Both the position numbers and the translations under genes were made by a program. From positions 1 through 64,000 of the forward strand of contig JAEZGI010000032.1 in the NCBI GenBank assembly GCA_023416995.1: DNA of 64,000 bases, read 5' to 3'. Under the pieces are notes generated by a model that was not told where the DNA came from, did not search any database, and saw only the letters and a list, made by a program, of their open reading frames with translations. Below are positions 8,446 through 17,023 of this stretch, in pieces; the first letter of the stretch is position 1, and each line of letters begins with the position of its first letter. The DNA is from Bacteroidota bacterium. GTDB taxonomy: Bacteria; Bacteroidota; Bacteroidia; Chitinophagales; Chitinophagaceae.

Positions 8446-9060
8446 TTATTTTTTTGAAGCAGGAAAGCCCGGGCTTTGCATAACCTCATCAATCTGCGCG
8501 GTGTGTCTCTTACAATGTCCTGTCATAAAAATAATGGTTTGATAGGCATCCAGTTTGCCGAAAGGGAAATCATTGTAGTGATTTCTCAGATCGTCCGTTG
8601 TTGTTTTAATATATTCGATATGGTTGTTTCTCGAAGTTGCAAATGCGGTGAGGGCTGCCTGTATGTTCCCGAATTTACCAGTAGGTTTTACTCCGTCCTG
8701 CGCCTGGAATTTTGAGCTGCGATCGGTAATCATTTTCAGCACCTGGTCATCACTGAATTTTACAGAATCTCTTTTTGAAGGATCGGCTGGAGATTTAAGT
8801 GCTGACTGCGACCACCCAAATAATCCATCTTCGGTGATAGCGATATGTTCTACGCACTCAGCAATAGACCAGGAGCCGGGGTTTGCTTTGAAAGATAATT
8901 GTGCCGGTGTTAGTCCCTTCACTTTTTTCAATAAGGTTTCGCGTGATTCCTGCATCAGGTCAGCAGCGTATTTGCGTTCCGCATCGGTGATGCCGGCCTC
9001 ATTTGTGAAACTGACAGTTGCCAGGAGAGTAACACAAAGAAATATTTTTATAAGTTTCAT
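8446..9060 (-). CDS. Exported DinB-family protein
   Basis: A 204-residue DinB/YfiT-type four-helix-bundle protein with an N-terminal signal peptide (MKLIKIFLCVTLLATVSFT). The putative metal triad is carried by His in VEHIAITEDG, RNNHIEYIK and HCKRHTAQIDEV. Family members include metal-dependent thiol transferases, but many have unknown substrates. I chose the ATG at 9060; an upstream start at 9117 would add 19 residues before the signal peptide. The gene is convergent with the amidohydrolase-like gene (32-base gap) and divergent from the AraC regulator. Two other DinB-type genes occur at 13549 and 25139, both apparently cytoplasmic. Confidence 0.88.
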   Translation of the reverse strand: MKLIKIFLCVTLLATVSFTNEAGITDAERKYAADLMQESRETLLKKVKGLTPAQLSFKANPGSWSIAECVEHIAITEDGLFGWSQSALKSPADPSKRDSVKFSDDQVLKMITDRSSKFQAQDGVKPTGKFGNIQAALTAFATSRNNHIEYIKTTTDDLRNHYNDFPFGKLDAYQTIIFMTGHCKRHTAQIDEVMQSPGFPASKK

Positions 9061-9268
9061 ATTGTTAGGTTTTGAGATGATTAAATGAATCCGGACCAAA
9101 GGTAGATGATGGTGCAATCTATCGGGAGGGGTTAAAAAGACAATAAGTGGGTGTAACCGGCCATTGCCGCATGGTTTGTGGGTCGTGACTCAGAGCACAC
9201 GATAAGAAGGTTAGGCTTTCCCGCCTGGGCAAGCCTGGCGCATCATCTGAAAAAATTATCTTTGCAAA

Positions 9269-10051
9269 GTGAAAATTCAACTGTATGAAATAATCCCGGA
9301 GCTGCAACCTTATGTGAAAAGCATTTGTACCATGGAATGCAACGAAGATTTTGACACCCGGCATATTCGTGTTTTGCCTGATGCCTGTGTTGAATTATTC
9401 ATCAGTTATACAAGCGGTCCTGTTGCTATTATAGGTCATGAATTACACAAACAAAGTATCGTAACGTTCCGGATGAGCAGGCCCATGGATGTGCAGATGA
9501 GAAAAGGAGCGGGGTGCCTGGCAGTTTGTTTCTTCCCCGGTATGGCTCACGGTTTTTTCAAGGCGCCAATGCAGACGTTCACTGATAGTACCATTTTGTT
9601 TAGCGAAGCGTGGAGCGATATAGCAACTGAAATAGAAGATGTACTGGCAAATGAAAACAACAATGAAGTTCGCGTTGCACTTATACAACAATATTTATTG
9701 AAAAGATCTGCAGCTTCACGGTCGGATAAGTTGATCACCCACTGCCTACAAACAATAGCAAATTCACCTGAGCCGGTATCTGTAAAATGGCTCACGACCG
9801 AAATGGGTATCAGCCAGCGGCAACTGGCACGCCGGTTCCAGCAGGCAGTTGGTTTATCGCCTATGGAATATATCAGCGTAAATCGGTTTATAAATTCGTT
9901 AAAGCACCTCAAAAAATATCCTGCTGAATCACTTACTTCCGTGGCCTATGAAAGCGGTTATTACGATCAGTCACATTTTATCCGCGATTATAAATCATAC
10001 ACCGGGCACACACCGGGGGAAGTGATACAGGCAGAAAATATTTTGTATTGA
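9269..10051 (+). CDS. AraC-family transcriptional regulator (DUF6597-type N-terminus)
   Basis: A 260-residue regulator with an N-terminal sensor region of the DUF6597 type (IPELQPYVKSICTMECNEDF, then LPDACVELFISY) and a C-terminal AraC HTH pair (residues ~160-255; ISQRQLARRFQQAVGLSPMEY and SVAYESGYYDQSHFIRDYK). The GTG at 9269 is chosen because the sensor domain begins at once after it. A perfect TAnnTTTG box (9257-9264) lies immediately upstream, so transcription would begin at about the start codon. The mRNA may be leaderless, or the box may not be the promoter. It lies 63 bases before the RibD-like gene and may control it or the divergent DinB gene. Confidence 0.9.
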   Translation: MKIQLYEIIPELQPYVKSICTMECNEDFDTRHIRVLPDACVELFISYTSGPVAIIGHELHKQSIVTFRMSRPMDVQMRKGAGCLAVCFFPGMAHGFFKAPMQTFTDSTILFSEAWSDIATEIEDVLANENNNEVRVALIQQYLLKRSAASRSDKLITHCLQTIANSPEPVSVKWLTTEMGISQRQLARRFQQAVGLSPMEYISVNRFINSLKHLKKYPAESLTSVAYESGYYDQSHFIRDYKSYTGHTPGEVIQAENILY

Positions 10052-10114
10052 TGTCCGTTTTGTACAATCCGGATTTGCGTTACCGGGGCAATTTTGTCTG
10101 TAAAACAACACAAG

Positions 10115-10654
10115 ATGCGGAAACTTATTTTGGGATTAGCAGTTACACTTGATGGTTATATCGAAGGACCAAACGGTGAATATGACTGGTGTTTTACGGA
10201 CCAGGACTATGGTTTAAATGAATTTTTTTCCCGGATCGACGGTATTTTTATCGGACGAAAGAGTTACGAAATCGCGAAGCAATACGCAGATAAAAATGGG
10301 GGAAACCTGGTACCGGGAATGCCTCCAATGCAGCATTATGTTTTTTCTGATACTTTGAAAGAAGTTGAGCCCGGCACTATCCTGCTGTCCGGCGATAGCC
10401 TGGCTGCGGCCCGCGAAATAAAACAACAACCAGGAAAAGACATCTGGCTGTTTGGAGGCGCTTTGCTCACCGATGCGCTGATGAAGGCCGGGCTCGTAGA
10501 TGAATTGTGGATGTCTGTCCATCCGCTGTTACTCGGTAGTGGTAAACCACTTTTCCGGCAACAGGATGACCGCACGCAGCTTAGACTGCTGGAAAATAAA
10601 AGTTATGAAACCGGTCTTGTATCGTTGCGTTACCAGATCGAACATAAAAAGTAA
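10115..10654 (+). CDS. Dihydrofolate reductase-fold protein (RibD C-terminal family)
   Basis: A 179-residue RibD_C/YyaP-YwjB-type reductase. Recognisable segments are MRKLILGLAVTLDGYIEGPNG at the start, FFSRIDGIFIGRKSYE, the nucleotide-binding strand KDIWLFGGALLTDALMKAG, and WMSVHPLLLGSGKPLF near the end. These proteins have the dihydrofolate reductase fold and are expected to bind NADPH; the physiological substrate of this subgroup is not established. The ATG at 10115 begins the first strand exactly. It follows the AraC regulator on the same strand and may be its target. Confidence 0.9.
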   Translation: MRKLILGLAVTLDGYIEGPNGEYDWCFTDQDYGLNEFFSRIDGIFIGRKSYEIAKQYADKNGGNLVPGMPPMQHYVFSDTLKEVEPGTILLSGDSLAAAREIKQQPGKDIWLFGGALLTDALMKAGLVDELWMSVHPLLLGSGKPLFRQQDDRTQLRLLENKSYETGLVSLRYQIEHKK

Positions 10655-10788
10655 AAGCAGGTCAATGCATGCATCCGGGAGAGGCCACGTGGGCTTCCGA
10701 AATCGTTTTACTAGTTTAAGTTGGATAGCGAAGCAGGTAGGTTTATCTTACAATCTTCATAACGATTGAAGCCTTAAATCTAACGGTA

Positions 10789-12435
10789 ATGATTAAGTAC
10801 GCCCTCCCGGTTTTTTTCCTTTTCATTGCGCTCGAATCGCAGAGCCAGACTGACAACCCGGAGAAAATAAGTATCACAACAACCAAAGCAAAAACCGCAG
10901 TCACCACTGTCAATGGCAAACTTCAGTTGCAGATAAGTGAAAAAGATTTGCGGAAATTCAAATCAGCAGGCACAGTAAAGTACAGCGATTTCGGTGCAAA
11001 AGGGGATGGAAAAACCGATGATATAGATGTAATAGCCGCTACTCATGCATTTGCCAATCAACACGGTCTCTCTGTAAGAGCCGATGATGGTGCCAGTTAT
11101 TATATCAGTGGAAAAGAACGTCCGGTCAATGTGCGTACCGACACTGATTTCGGATCCGCGAATTTCATTATTGATGATACCGAAGTGCAAAACCGTAACG
11201 CGTCGGTATTTATCGTGGGTTCAACACTTAAGCCGTTTAAGATCACCAATATTCAAACACTCCAAAGAAACCAGGAAAAAATCAACACTTCATTACCAGG
11301 TCCGAGCCTGATCACGGTGACCAATGCGAATGTCAAACAATACATCCGGTTCGGACTCAATCAAAACAATGGTTCTGCACAGACTGATATTTTTGTTGTT
11401 GACAAAGATGGTAATGTAGATATGAAAGCGCCGGTAATCTGGGACTTTGCACAGATCAGTGAAATGACAGCACTTCCAATTGATGAAAAACCCCTCACCG
11501 TGAAAGGAGGAAAGTTTACAACAATCGCGAATAAAGCCGAATCCAAATACACTTATTATAGCCGCAATATTGCCATTAAGCGTTCAAATGTAACGGTTGA
11601 TGGTCTTGAACACCGGATCACGGGTGAAGGCGACCATGGCGCCCCTTATGGAGGCTTTATCAATATCGGTGAATGTGCAAACGTGACGGTAAAAAATACC
11701 ATCCTCACCGGTCATAAAACCTATAGCACCATCGGCGCCGCAGGAAAGCCTGTCACGATGGGCACTTACGATCTTTCTGTGAACCGGGCGGTGAATGTAT
11801 CCTTTGTTAATTGCAGTCAAACCAACGATATCAACGATAATACCTATTGGGGAATCCTTGGTTCCAATTTTTGTAAAAACCTCGTTTATGATTCCTGCGT
11901 ACTGTCAAGGTTCGATGCACACCAGGGTGTAGCCAATGCTACGATCCGTAATTCAACACTTGGTCACATGGGTATCAACGCGATTGGTAGCGGCACCCTG
12001 CTTATTGAAAACTCAACAATACGCGGCAGAACCCTGGTCAACCTGCGTTCAGATTATGGCAGTACCTGGCAGGGCGAGTTGATCGTCCGAAACTGCGTGT
12101 TTGTGCCCGCAAATGGCAAACCTGTCAGCGCAGCGCTAATCGGGGGTGCCAACAGCGGACAACATGATTTTGGTTATACCTGTTATATGCCAGAACGAAT
12201 TACAATCGAAAATCTGACAATCGACGATTCCAAACACCCGGCTAATTACAATGGGCCCGCGATATTTGCGAATTTCAACCCTGAGAAAAAAGATGATAAT
12301 TACAAGGAGCAATATCCTTATATCATCACAAAGCAGGTTAGGTTAAATAATGTAAAGGTTGCGAGTGGAAAACCGGTAAGAGTAAGTGACAATGAGTATA
12401 TGTTCAGACATGTACAGATTTCGCAAAACAAATAG
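10789..12435 (+). CDS. Secreted right-handed beta-helix protein (pectate-lyase superfamily)
   Basis: A 548-residue exported protein with a signal peptide (residues 1-20, ending ESQSQ). Residues ~60-110 carry the start of a Pectate_lyase_3 domain (VKYSDFGAKGDGKTDD), the usual opening of single-stranded beta-helices. The rest is a succession of short strands rich in Asn, Thr and Val (for example NVTVKNTILTGHK, LLIENSTIRGR), consistent with a parallel beta-helix. It could be a polysaccharide lyase, epimerase or structural protein; no catalytic residues can be assigned. It stands alone with a 134-base upstream region and is convergent with the DUF3592-like gene. Confidence 0.82.
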   Translation: MIKYALPVFFLFIALESQSQTDNPEKISITTTKAKTAVTTVNGKLQLQISEKDLRKFKSAGTVKYSDFGAKGDGKTDDIDVIAATHAFANQHGLSVRADDGASYYISGKERPVNVRTDTDFGSANFIIDDTEVQNRNASVFIVGSTLKPFKITNIQTLQRNQEKINTSLPGPSLITVTNANVKQYIRFGLNQNNGSAQTDIFVVDKDGNVDMKAPVIWDFAQISEMTALPIDEKPLTVKGGKFTTIANKAESKYTYYSRNIAIKRSNVTVDGLEHRITGEGDHGAPYGGFINIGECANVTVKNTILTGHKTYSTIGAAGKPVTMGTYDLSVNRAVNVSFVNCSQTNDINDNTYWGILGSNFCKNLVYDSCVLSRFDAHQGVANATIRNSTLGHMGINAIGSGTLLIENSTIRGRTLVNLRSDYGSTWQGELIVRNCVFVPANGKPVSAALIGGANSGQHDFGYTCYMPERITIENLTIDDSKHPANYNGPAIFANFNPEKKDDNYKEQYPYIITKQVRLNNVKVASGKPVRVSDNEYMFRHVQISQNK

Positions 12436-12456
12436 AACGCTGTTGAAACTATGCGT

Positions 12457-12858
12457 TCAGGGATTTACCATCTTGTAAAGCTGCACCATCATATAAGTGA
12501 TCCATACACCGATAAGAACCATAAAGATCAGGACACCTGTGCTTCCCCATTTTCCTTTAACAGTGTTCTCCGAAGGATAGGTGGGTAAATAATACACCTC
12601 GATCTGGTCATGAAGCCGGTGCGCGCCACGTTTGGTTTTCAAAGTGCCCTGGTATTGCCGGCCGTCGTGGGCGATAAAATGGTAGTAGACCGTTTCAGTA
12701 TTTGTTTTCCGATGCAACGTTTTGTCATATACCGAAGCCTGAACACGATAGCCGGTTTTCAGAATCCTGTCTGTGAGTCTTTTGCTATTAAGAAACAGCG
12801 CCAATGGCAAAAAGCCCAACAGAATAACAAACCCGATCAGGATATTTACACCCGTCAT
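12457..12858 (-). CDS. DUF3592-like membrane protein
   Basis: A 133-residue protein with one transmembrane helix at each end (about residues 4-24 and 108-128) around a ~80-residue soluble beta-rich section. That section has the pattern of DUF3592: VQASVYDKTLHR, then YYHFIAHDGRQYQGTL, then DQIEVYYLPTYPSENTV. The function of the family is unknown. It lies 31 bases downstream of a 45-codon gene on the same strand and may be cotranscribed with it. It is convergent with the beta-helix gene. Confidence 0.75.
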   Translation of the reverse strand: MTGVNILIGFVILLGFLPLALFLNSKRLTDRILKTGYRVQASVYDKTLHRKTNTETVYYHFIAHDGRQYQGTLKTKRGAHRLHDQIEVYYLPTYPSENTVKGKWGSTGVLIFMVLIGVWITYMMVQLYKMVNP

Positions 12859-12889
12859 AGTAATTAATTAATATGATCGTATAAAATAG

Positions 12890-13027
12890 CTATTCCGGAC
12901 AATCGTCCAATTGATTGGTTTCGCCATTCGTCAATTCCCAGCAATTGCCATATTCGATGTTGAGTTTTCGCGGTTGCTTTGGCTGCACCGGTGGGAGCGG
13001 CGGTACTGGTATTGGAGCTTGTGGCAT
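12890..13027 (-). CDS. Short proline-rich peptide with a cysteine pair (45 aa)
   Basis: A complete ATG-to-TAG frame of 45 codons. The first 20 residues are dominated by proline (MPQAPIPVPPLPPVQPKQP). The rest is acidic and polar with Cys32 and Cys43 (GNCWELTNGE, then DDCPE). There is no signal peptide or membrane helix, and I recognise no family. It lies 31 bases upstream of the DUF3592-like gene on the same strand and is divergent from the 115-residue gene at 13180. The ordered composition and tight spacing argue for a real gene, but translation is unproven. Confidence 0.45.
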   Translation of the reverse strand: MPQAPIPVPPLPPVQPKQPRKLNIEYGNCWELTNGETNQLDDCPE

Positions 13028-13179
13028 TTATTATTGATAATTACAATCAAATATGTAACAAAAATCTGATTTATCAACCTGAACCTGCTGTCCTGTTTTT
13101 ACTTTTTTTCACGAAACAAACTAACGGGAACCTTACCTTGCACGCGGGATCTTTCATTATTCATTACCGTAATTATCTT

Positions 13180-13527
13180 ATGCAAAAAGTTACCATTTCA
13201 TTGTCAGGCGCCGAACACGAGATACTTACCAGGTTAAAACAACAATTATCAAAAAAGAACCCGGGAATAGTCGTTCAAAAGGCAAATGTGGAGAGTGTCT
13301 CAAGCACCAGCGGCACAATTTCAATCCTCGGACTCACCATCCAGGTAACTGCAGATGAACTGGCACCGACAGTAACCGACTGGTTGTATGAAGCCCTGAA
13401 AAAAGCACCACCTGAGGCAAAGATTGACCTTCAGATAAATGGAAGCCGTGTAAGGTCCCGCGATGAACTCCACAAGCTGTTGGAAAAGAGAACGAATTCG
13501 AGGGAGAAAAAGCCAGGCAAACAATAG
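13180..13527 (+). CDS. Small protein of unknown function, possibly related to effector-associated constant component EACC1
   Basis: A 115-residue soluble protein starting at the ATG at 13180; the open frame runs further upstream but that part is not protein-like. The pattern is an N-terminal strand (KVTISLSG), a helix (EHEILTRLKQQL), a hydrophobic segment (GTISILGLTIQVTADELA), a helix with TVTDWLYEALKK, and a final strand IDLQINGSRV before a Lys/Arg-rich tail. This order vaguely recalls EACC1, a small adaptor found next to conflict-system effectors. The resemblance is weak and no effector gene adjoins it. It is followed after 21 bases by a DinB-type gene on the same strand. Confidence 0.55.
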   Translation: MQKVTISLSGAEHEILTRLKQQLSKKNPGIVVQKANVESVSSTSGTISILGLTIQVTADELAPTVTDWLYEALKKAPPEAKIDLQINGSRVRSRDELHKLLEKRTNSREKKPGKQ

Positions 13528-13548
13528 AACATCAATTTCAATGGCAAT

Positions 13549-13998
13549 ATGAAAGACTTTTTTAAAACACTTTTTGAATATAATTATACCGTCAATCAAC
13601 AGCTGGCAGGGGCGATGCTCGATAACCAGGGAAAAATTTCGGAAAAGGCTATCAAACTATTCAGCCATATTCTCAATGCCCACCATATATGGAACCACAG
13701 AATAGAAAAGGCTGCGCCCGTGTTCAGTGTATGGCAGATTCATTCAATCAATGAGTGTCAGCAAATTGATAGCACCAACTATGAAAGCACCTTGCAGATA
13801 TTAGATCAATACAGTCTTGACGAGATCATTTCCCTGCCCCGCATCGGTGGGGTTGTGCTCCGGAAAAGTATAGCGGACCTGTTTTTTCATACTGTTAATC
13901 ACGCTTCTTATCATCGCGGACAGATAGCCACCGAATTCCGCAACAATGGTCTGCAACCTTTGGTCGCTGACTATTTCCTGTTTGACAAAAAATCTTAG
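13549..13998 (+). CDS. DinB-family protein
   Basis: A 149-residue DinB-type four-helix-bundle protein without a signal peptide. Candidate metal-binding histidines occur in ILNAHHIWNHR, FFHTVNHASYHRGQIATEF, the latter being the well-known third-helix signature of the family. The biochemical role is unknown; relatives are metal-dependent thiol transferases or stress-induced proteins. It lies 21 bases after the 115-residue gene, probably cotranscribed, and is convergent with the Mrp operon, whose last stop is only 7 bases away. Confidence 0.88.
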   Translation: MKDFFKTLFEYNYTVNQQLAGAMLDNQGKISEKAIKLFSHILNAHHIWNHRIEKAAPVFSVWQIHSINECQQIDSTNYESTLQILDQYSLDEIISLPRIGGVVLRKSIADLFFHTVNHASYHRGQIATEFRNNGLQPLVADYFLFDKKS

Positions 13999-14004
13999 CG
14001 GTGG

Positions 14005-14397
14005 TTACTCTTCGATGATACTGCCGTCGGTTTCATCGGGGGTATCAATGCCGTGAAGTGTTTGCGTAGTACTATCGTACATCCCTTCCAGCTCATCAAT
14101 GATAGTATGTTCCCACATCTTTGTTTTTATGAGATAAGCTGCGCGGGCGATAAGCTGTGCACTTACCGGGGCCGTTAAGGTGGTAAATAAAATAATTGCC
14201 AGCACCCTTGATGTAACCCCAACATTCTGAAACCAGAAAGCAGCTCCGAGTAAAATCAGACCCACTCCAAGTGTTGCTGCCTTGGTTGTTACCGATAAAC
14301 GCAGGTACAAATCAGGCATGCGCAATACGCCGATCGAAGCGAGCAAAATTGCGATGGCACCTATGCCTGAGAATATCATGATGATGATGTCAATCAT
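14005..14397 (-). CDS. mnhG: Na+/H+ antiporter subunit MrpG/MnhG
   Basis: A 130-residue small membrane subunit with three hydrophobic helices in the first ~95 residues (GIGAIAILLASIGVLRMPD, KAATLGVGLILLGAAFWF, LAIILFTTLTAPVSAQLIARAA), the typical MrpG signature being GVLRMPDLYLRL. It has an unusually long acidic C-terminal tail. It ends the seven-gene Mrp operon. The ATG at 14397 overlaps the mnhF stop by 8 bases; a longer start at 14433 is less likely. Confidence 0.92.
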   Translation of the reverse strand: MIDIIIMIFSGIGAIAILLASIGVLRMPDLYLRLSVTTKAATLGVGLILLGAAFWFQNVGVTSRVLAIILFTTLTAPVSAQLIARAAYLIKTKMWEHTIIDELEGMYDSTTQTLHGIDTPDETDGSIIEE

Positions 14398-14665
14398 TAT
14401 TTTTTCGTTTTTCCAGGTAATAAGAAAAGGCAACGGTGGTTAAGAACCCAATCAGCGCAACTACCATGGCAATATCAAGGAAGGTAACCTGTTCTGTTAA
14501 AACAGAATATACAGCGATAGAACCAATGCCTATGGTCACCAGCAAATCAAGCGAAACCACACGATCCGCGATATTCGGCCCTCTCAGGAAGCGTATAAAA
14601 ACCAGGATCGTCGACAACGACAATACCGGCAAAATGAAATATAAAAGGTAGTCATGCAAATCCAT
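14390..14665 (-). CDS. mnhF: Na+/H+ antiporter subunit MrpF/MnhF
   Basis: A 91-residue subunit with three transmembrane helices. The MrpF hallmark RFLRGPNIADRVVSLDLL sits after the first helix, and the third helix carries FLDIAMVVALIGFLTTVAFSYY. In Mrp complexes F belongs to the E-F-G part required for full antiport activity. It starts 2 bases after mnhE and overlaps mnhG, so it is translationally coupled. Confidence 0.95.
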   Translation of the reverse strand: MDLHDYLLYFILPVLSLSTILVFIRFLRGPNIADRVVSLDLLVTIGIGSIAVYSVLTEQVTFLDIAMVVALIGFLTTVAFSYYLEKRKNND

Positions 14666-14667
14666 AA

Positions 14668-15147
14668 TTATCGCATAATGTTTAATAAAGGTTTCTCAAG
14701 ACCGATTTTGATCGAATCGATAAACTTCTCCTTATCGTGCAGATACATACCATGCACATACATTACTTTCCTGTCGTCAGATACATCCAGCACCAATGTA
14801 CCGGGCGTGAGCGAAATAAGATTTGATAACAGGGTAATTTCAAGATCCGTCTTTGCTTCGAGTTGTATTTTAACAATGCCGGGTTTCATATGAAGATGCG
14901 AGGTCATAACTTCATAGGCGACCTGCCAGTTGGCTTTTAGCATTTCATACAAAAAGAACAAGAAGAAACCGACTATTTTAAACGCAATGGTAAAATAACG
15001 TTTGTCTTCACTGTTCCTGCTGATCACCCATAACACAAAATAACTTATACCAAAACCGATTAAAAGGTTGACATAAGTAAAGGTGCCGGTCAGTGCCACC
15101 CAGATCAACGTGAGCATCACGTTTAGCAAAAAAGTTTTCTGCATCAT
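14668..15147 (-). CDS. mnhE: Na+/H+ antiporter subunit MrpE/MnhE
   Basis: A 159-residue subunit. Two or three N-terminal membrane helices (to residue ~75) precede a soluble C-terminal domain with the MrpE features TLLSNLISLTPGTLVLDVS and MYVHGMYLHD. The start overlaps the mnhD stop by four bases (ATG at 15147; a second ATG follows at 15144). In the canonical order it follows D and precedes F. Confidence 0.95.
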   Translation of the reverse strand: MMQKTFLLNVMLTLIWVALTGTFTYVNLLIGFGISYFVLWVISRNSEDKRYFTIAFKIVGFFLFFLYEMLKANWQVAYEVMTSHLHMKPGIVKIQLEAKTDLEITLLSNLISLTPGTLVLDVSDDRKVMYVHGMYLHDKEKFIDSIKIGLEKPLLNIMR

Positions 15148-16673
15148 GGTGTTACAGATTTAATGGCTATTCCTAGTACAGCATCCACATAAGCCGAAGT
15201 ATCTACAAGTTCCATCGCGATATGATTAGAGAGGCGGAATATATTTTCTGCACCTAACCCTATATACAATGAAATAAGACTTAAAAACACGATGGGGATG
15301 ATCAGCATCTTTTTTTCATTCGCATTCATCTGGTCGTAATACCTGATGTGCGGACGTCTTTCCCTTAGATCCATCTTTTTCCAGAAAGCTTCCGACCAGA
15401 ATCTTGTGATCACAAAAAGCGTTATAACACTGCCGAATATCAGGCAACCCAACAGGAAATAATTGCCGGTCGCAAAGCTTTCACTGAACAGGTTGATCTT
15501 GGGCCAGAAACCCGAAAGCGGGGGTACTCCGATCAATGAAAAAAGTGGTACCGCTATCAGCAATGAAAGCGCCGGGTAATGTTCGTAGATCCCACCCATT
15601 CGTTGCATGTTCAGTTCGCCATTGATCTTATAGATCACACCGCCAACGAGGAACAGGTTTGTTTTGATAATGATGTCATGGATCAGGTAAAAAATCGCAC
15701 CGGACAAAGCGGCAACAGTAAACATACCCAAACCTCCAATCATATAACCAATATGGCAAACGATGAGATAAGAAAACATTTTGCGCATATTGGTCTGAAC
15801 CACGGCACCGAGTCCTCCACTGATCAGTGTTAACCCTGCGAGGATCACTACAAGTGTGCGCATAAAATCGTCGGGGATAAATATGAGACTGAACACACGC
15901 AACAAAGCATACACACCAACCTTGGTAAGCAAACCTGCAAAGATGGAAGATATCGCTGCCTGCGGCGTATGATACGAATCCGGCAACCAGAAGTATAAAG
16001 GGAATATAGCCGACTTAATCCCAAAACCTACCAGGAAAAGAATGGCCGTTACCTGGACCAGTCCCTGGTTTTCAATCGTTTTTATTTTCCCGGAGAGTTC
16101 GGCCATATTGAGGCTTCCGGCGAGTCCATACAAAACGGCAATTGCGGTAAGAAATATCATCGACGCGAGAAAGTTAAGCGTGAAGTACTTCACCGCACCT
16201 TCAATCTGAACTTTTTTACCCCCCAGCGTTATAAATACAAACGAAGAGATAATGATCACTTCAAACCAGACATAAAGATTAAAGATATCACCGGTAAGAA
16301 AAGCACCATTTAATCCCATTACAAGAAAATGAAAGCTCGGATAGTATCCGAAGCGCATCCTTGCTTTTTTAATGGTAACCGAAGAAAATGCACTGACTGC
16401 CGCGGATGATATGGATGCAAGTAAGATCATTGTGGCACTGAAAGTATCAGCCACGAATGTTATCCCGAACGGGGCGGCCCAGTTGCCGGCCTGAAGCGTG
16501 AGAATTTCGCGTTCATACACTGTTGTAAAAAGCACTATAGCAACAATGATGGAAAGTACACTTCCCGCAATACTCATGATCTTCTGCCATTCTATTCTTT
16601 TCCAGAAAAAAAACAGGATGATAGCAATTGAAAACTGTAGCAGGACAGGTAATATGATCAGGTTAATAGTCAT
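15144..16673 (-). CDS. mnhD: Na+/H+ antiporter subunit MrpD/MnhD
   Basis: A 509-residue proton-conducting transporter subunit homologous to the NuoM/NuoN antiporter-like subunits of complex I. About 14 membrane helices are visible. The core carries the segments FGIKSAIFPLYFWLPDSYHTP and LIVCHIGYMIGGLG, and the channel residues Glu in LYVWFEVIIISS and Lys in GFGIKSAIFPL match the conserved charged positions of the family. With MrpA it forms the ion-translocating pair of the complex. It overlaps mnhC by 11 bases and mnhE by 4. Confidence 0.96.
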   Translation of the reverse strand: MTINLIILPVLLQFSIAIILFFFWKRIEWQKIMSIAGSVLSIIVAIVLFTTVYEREILTLQAGNWAAPFGITFVADTFSATMILLASISSAAVSAFSSVTIKKARMRFGYYPSFHFLVMGLNGAFLTGDIFNLYVWFEVIIISSFVFITLGGKKVQIEGAVKYFTLNFLASMIFLTAIAVLYGLAGSLNMAELSGKIKTIENQGLVQVTAILFLVGFGIKSAIFPLYFWLPDSYHTPQAAISSIFAGLLTKVGVYALLRVFSLIFIPDDFMRTLVVILAGLTLISGGLGAVVQTNMRKMFSYLIVCHIGYMIGGLGMFTVAALSGAIFYLIHDIIIKTNLFLVGGVIYKINGELNMQRMGGIYEHYPALSLLIAVPLFSLIGVPPLSGFWPKINLFSESFATGNYFLLGCLIFGSVITLFVITRFWSEAFWKKMDLRERRPHIRYYDQMNANEKKMLIIPIVFLSLISLYIGLGAENIFRLSNHIAMELVDTSAYVDAVLGIAIKSVTP

Positions 16674-17022
16674 CGTCTTCTTCTGTTGAATGTATTTTGT
16701 CCAGGTCGTCTGTATCTACTACGATGTATGCACGTTTAATTAAAACAATAGCGAATGATTGGAGGCCGAAGCTGATTACGATAGCTGTAAGTATCAGCGC
16801 CTGCGGTACCGGGTCTGCATAGATCTGCCCTAAAACCGAACCCGATCCGGGAATGATCGGCGGCCGGCCGCGTACAAGTCCTCCAAGTAAAAAGATCAGC
16901 AGATTAACACCGTTACCAAGCAATACGAGCCCGATAACGAGTTTTACGAGACTGCGCCGCAACATCAGGTAGATGCCCGCAGCATATAACAGTCCCACTA
17001 TGATTGCCAGAATTATTTCCAT
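16663..17022 (-). CDS. mnhC: Na+/H+ antiporter subunit MrpC/MnhC
   Basis: A 119-residue subunit homologous to complex I NuoK. Three helices are visible, with the family segment GLLYAAGIYLMLRRSLVKL, LGNGVNLLIFLLGG and DPVPQALILTAIVISFGLQ. The length matches the family. The acidic C-terminal tail (TDDLDKIHSTEEDDDY) overlaps the mnhD start by 11 bases. It begins one base after the mnhB stop. Confidence 0.96.
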   Translation of the reverse strand: MEIILAIIVGLLYAAGIYLMLRRSLVKLVIGLVLLGNGVNLLIFLLGGLVRGRPPIIPGSGSVLGQIYADPVPQALILTAIVISFGLQSFAIVLIKRAYIVVDTDDLDKIHSTEEDDDY

Positions 17023-17023
17023 G

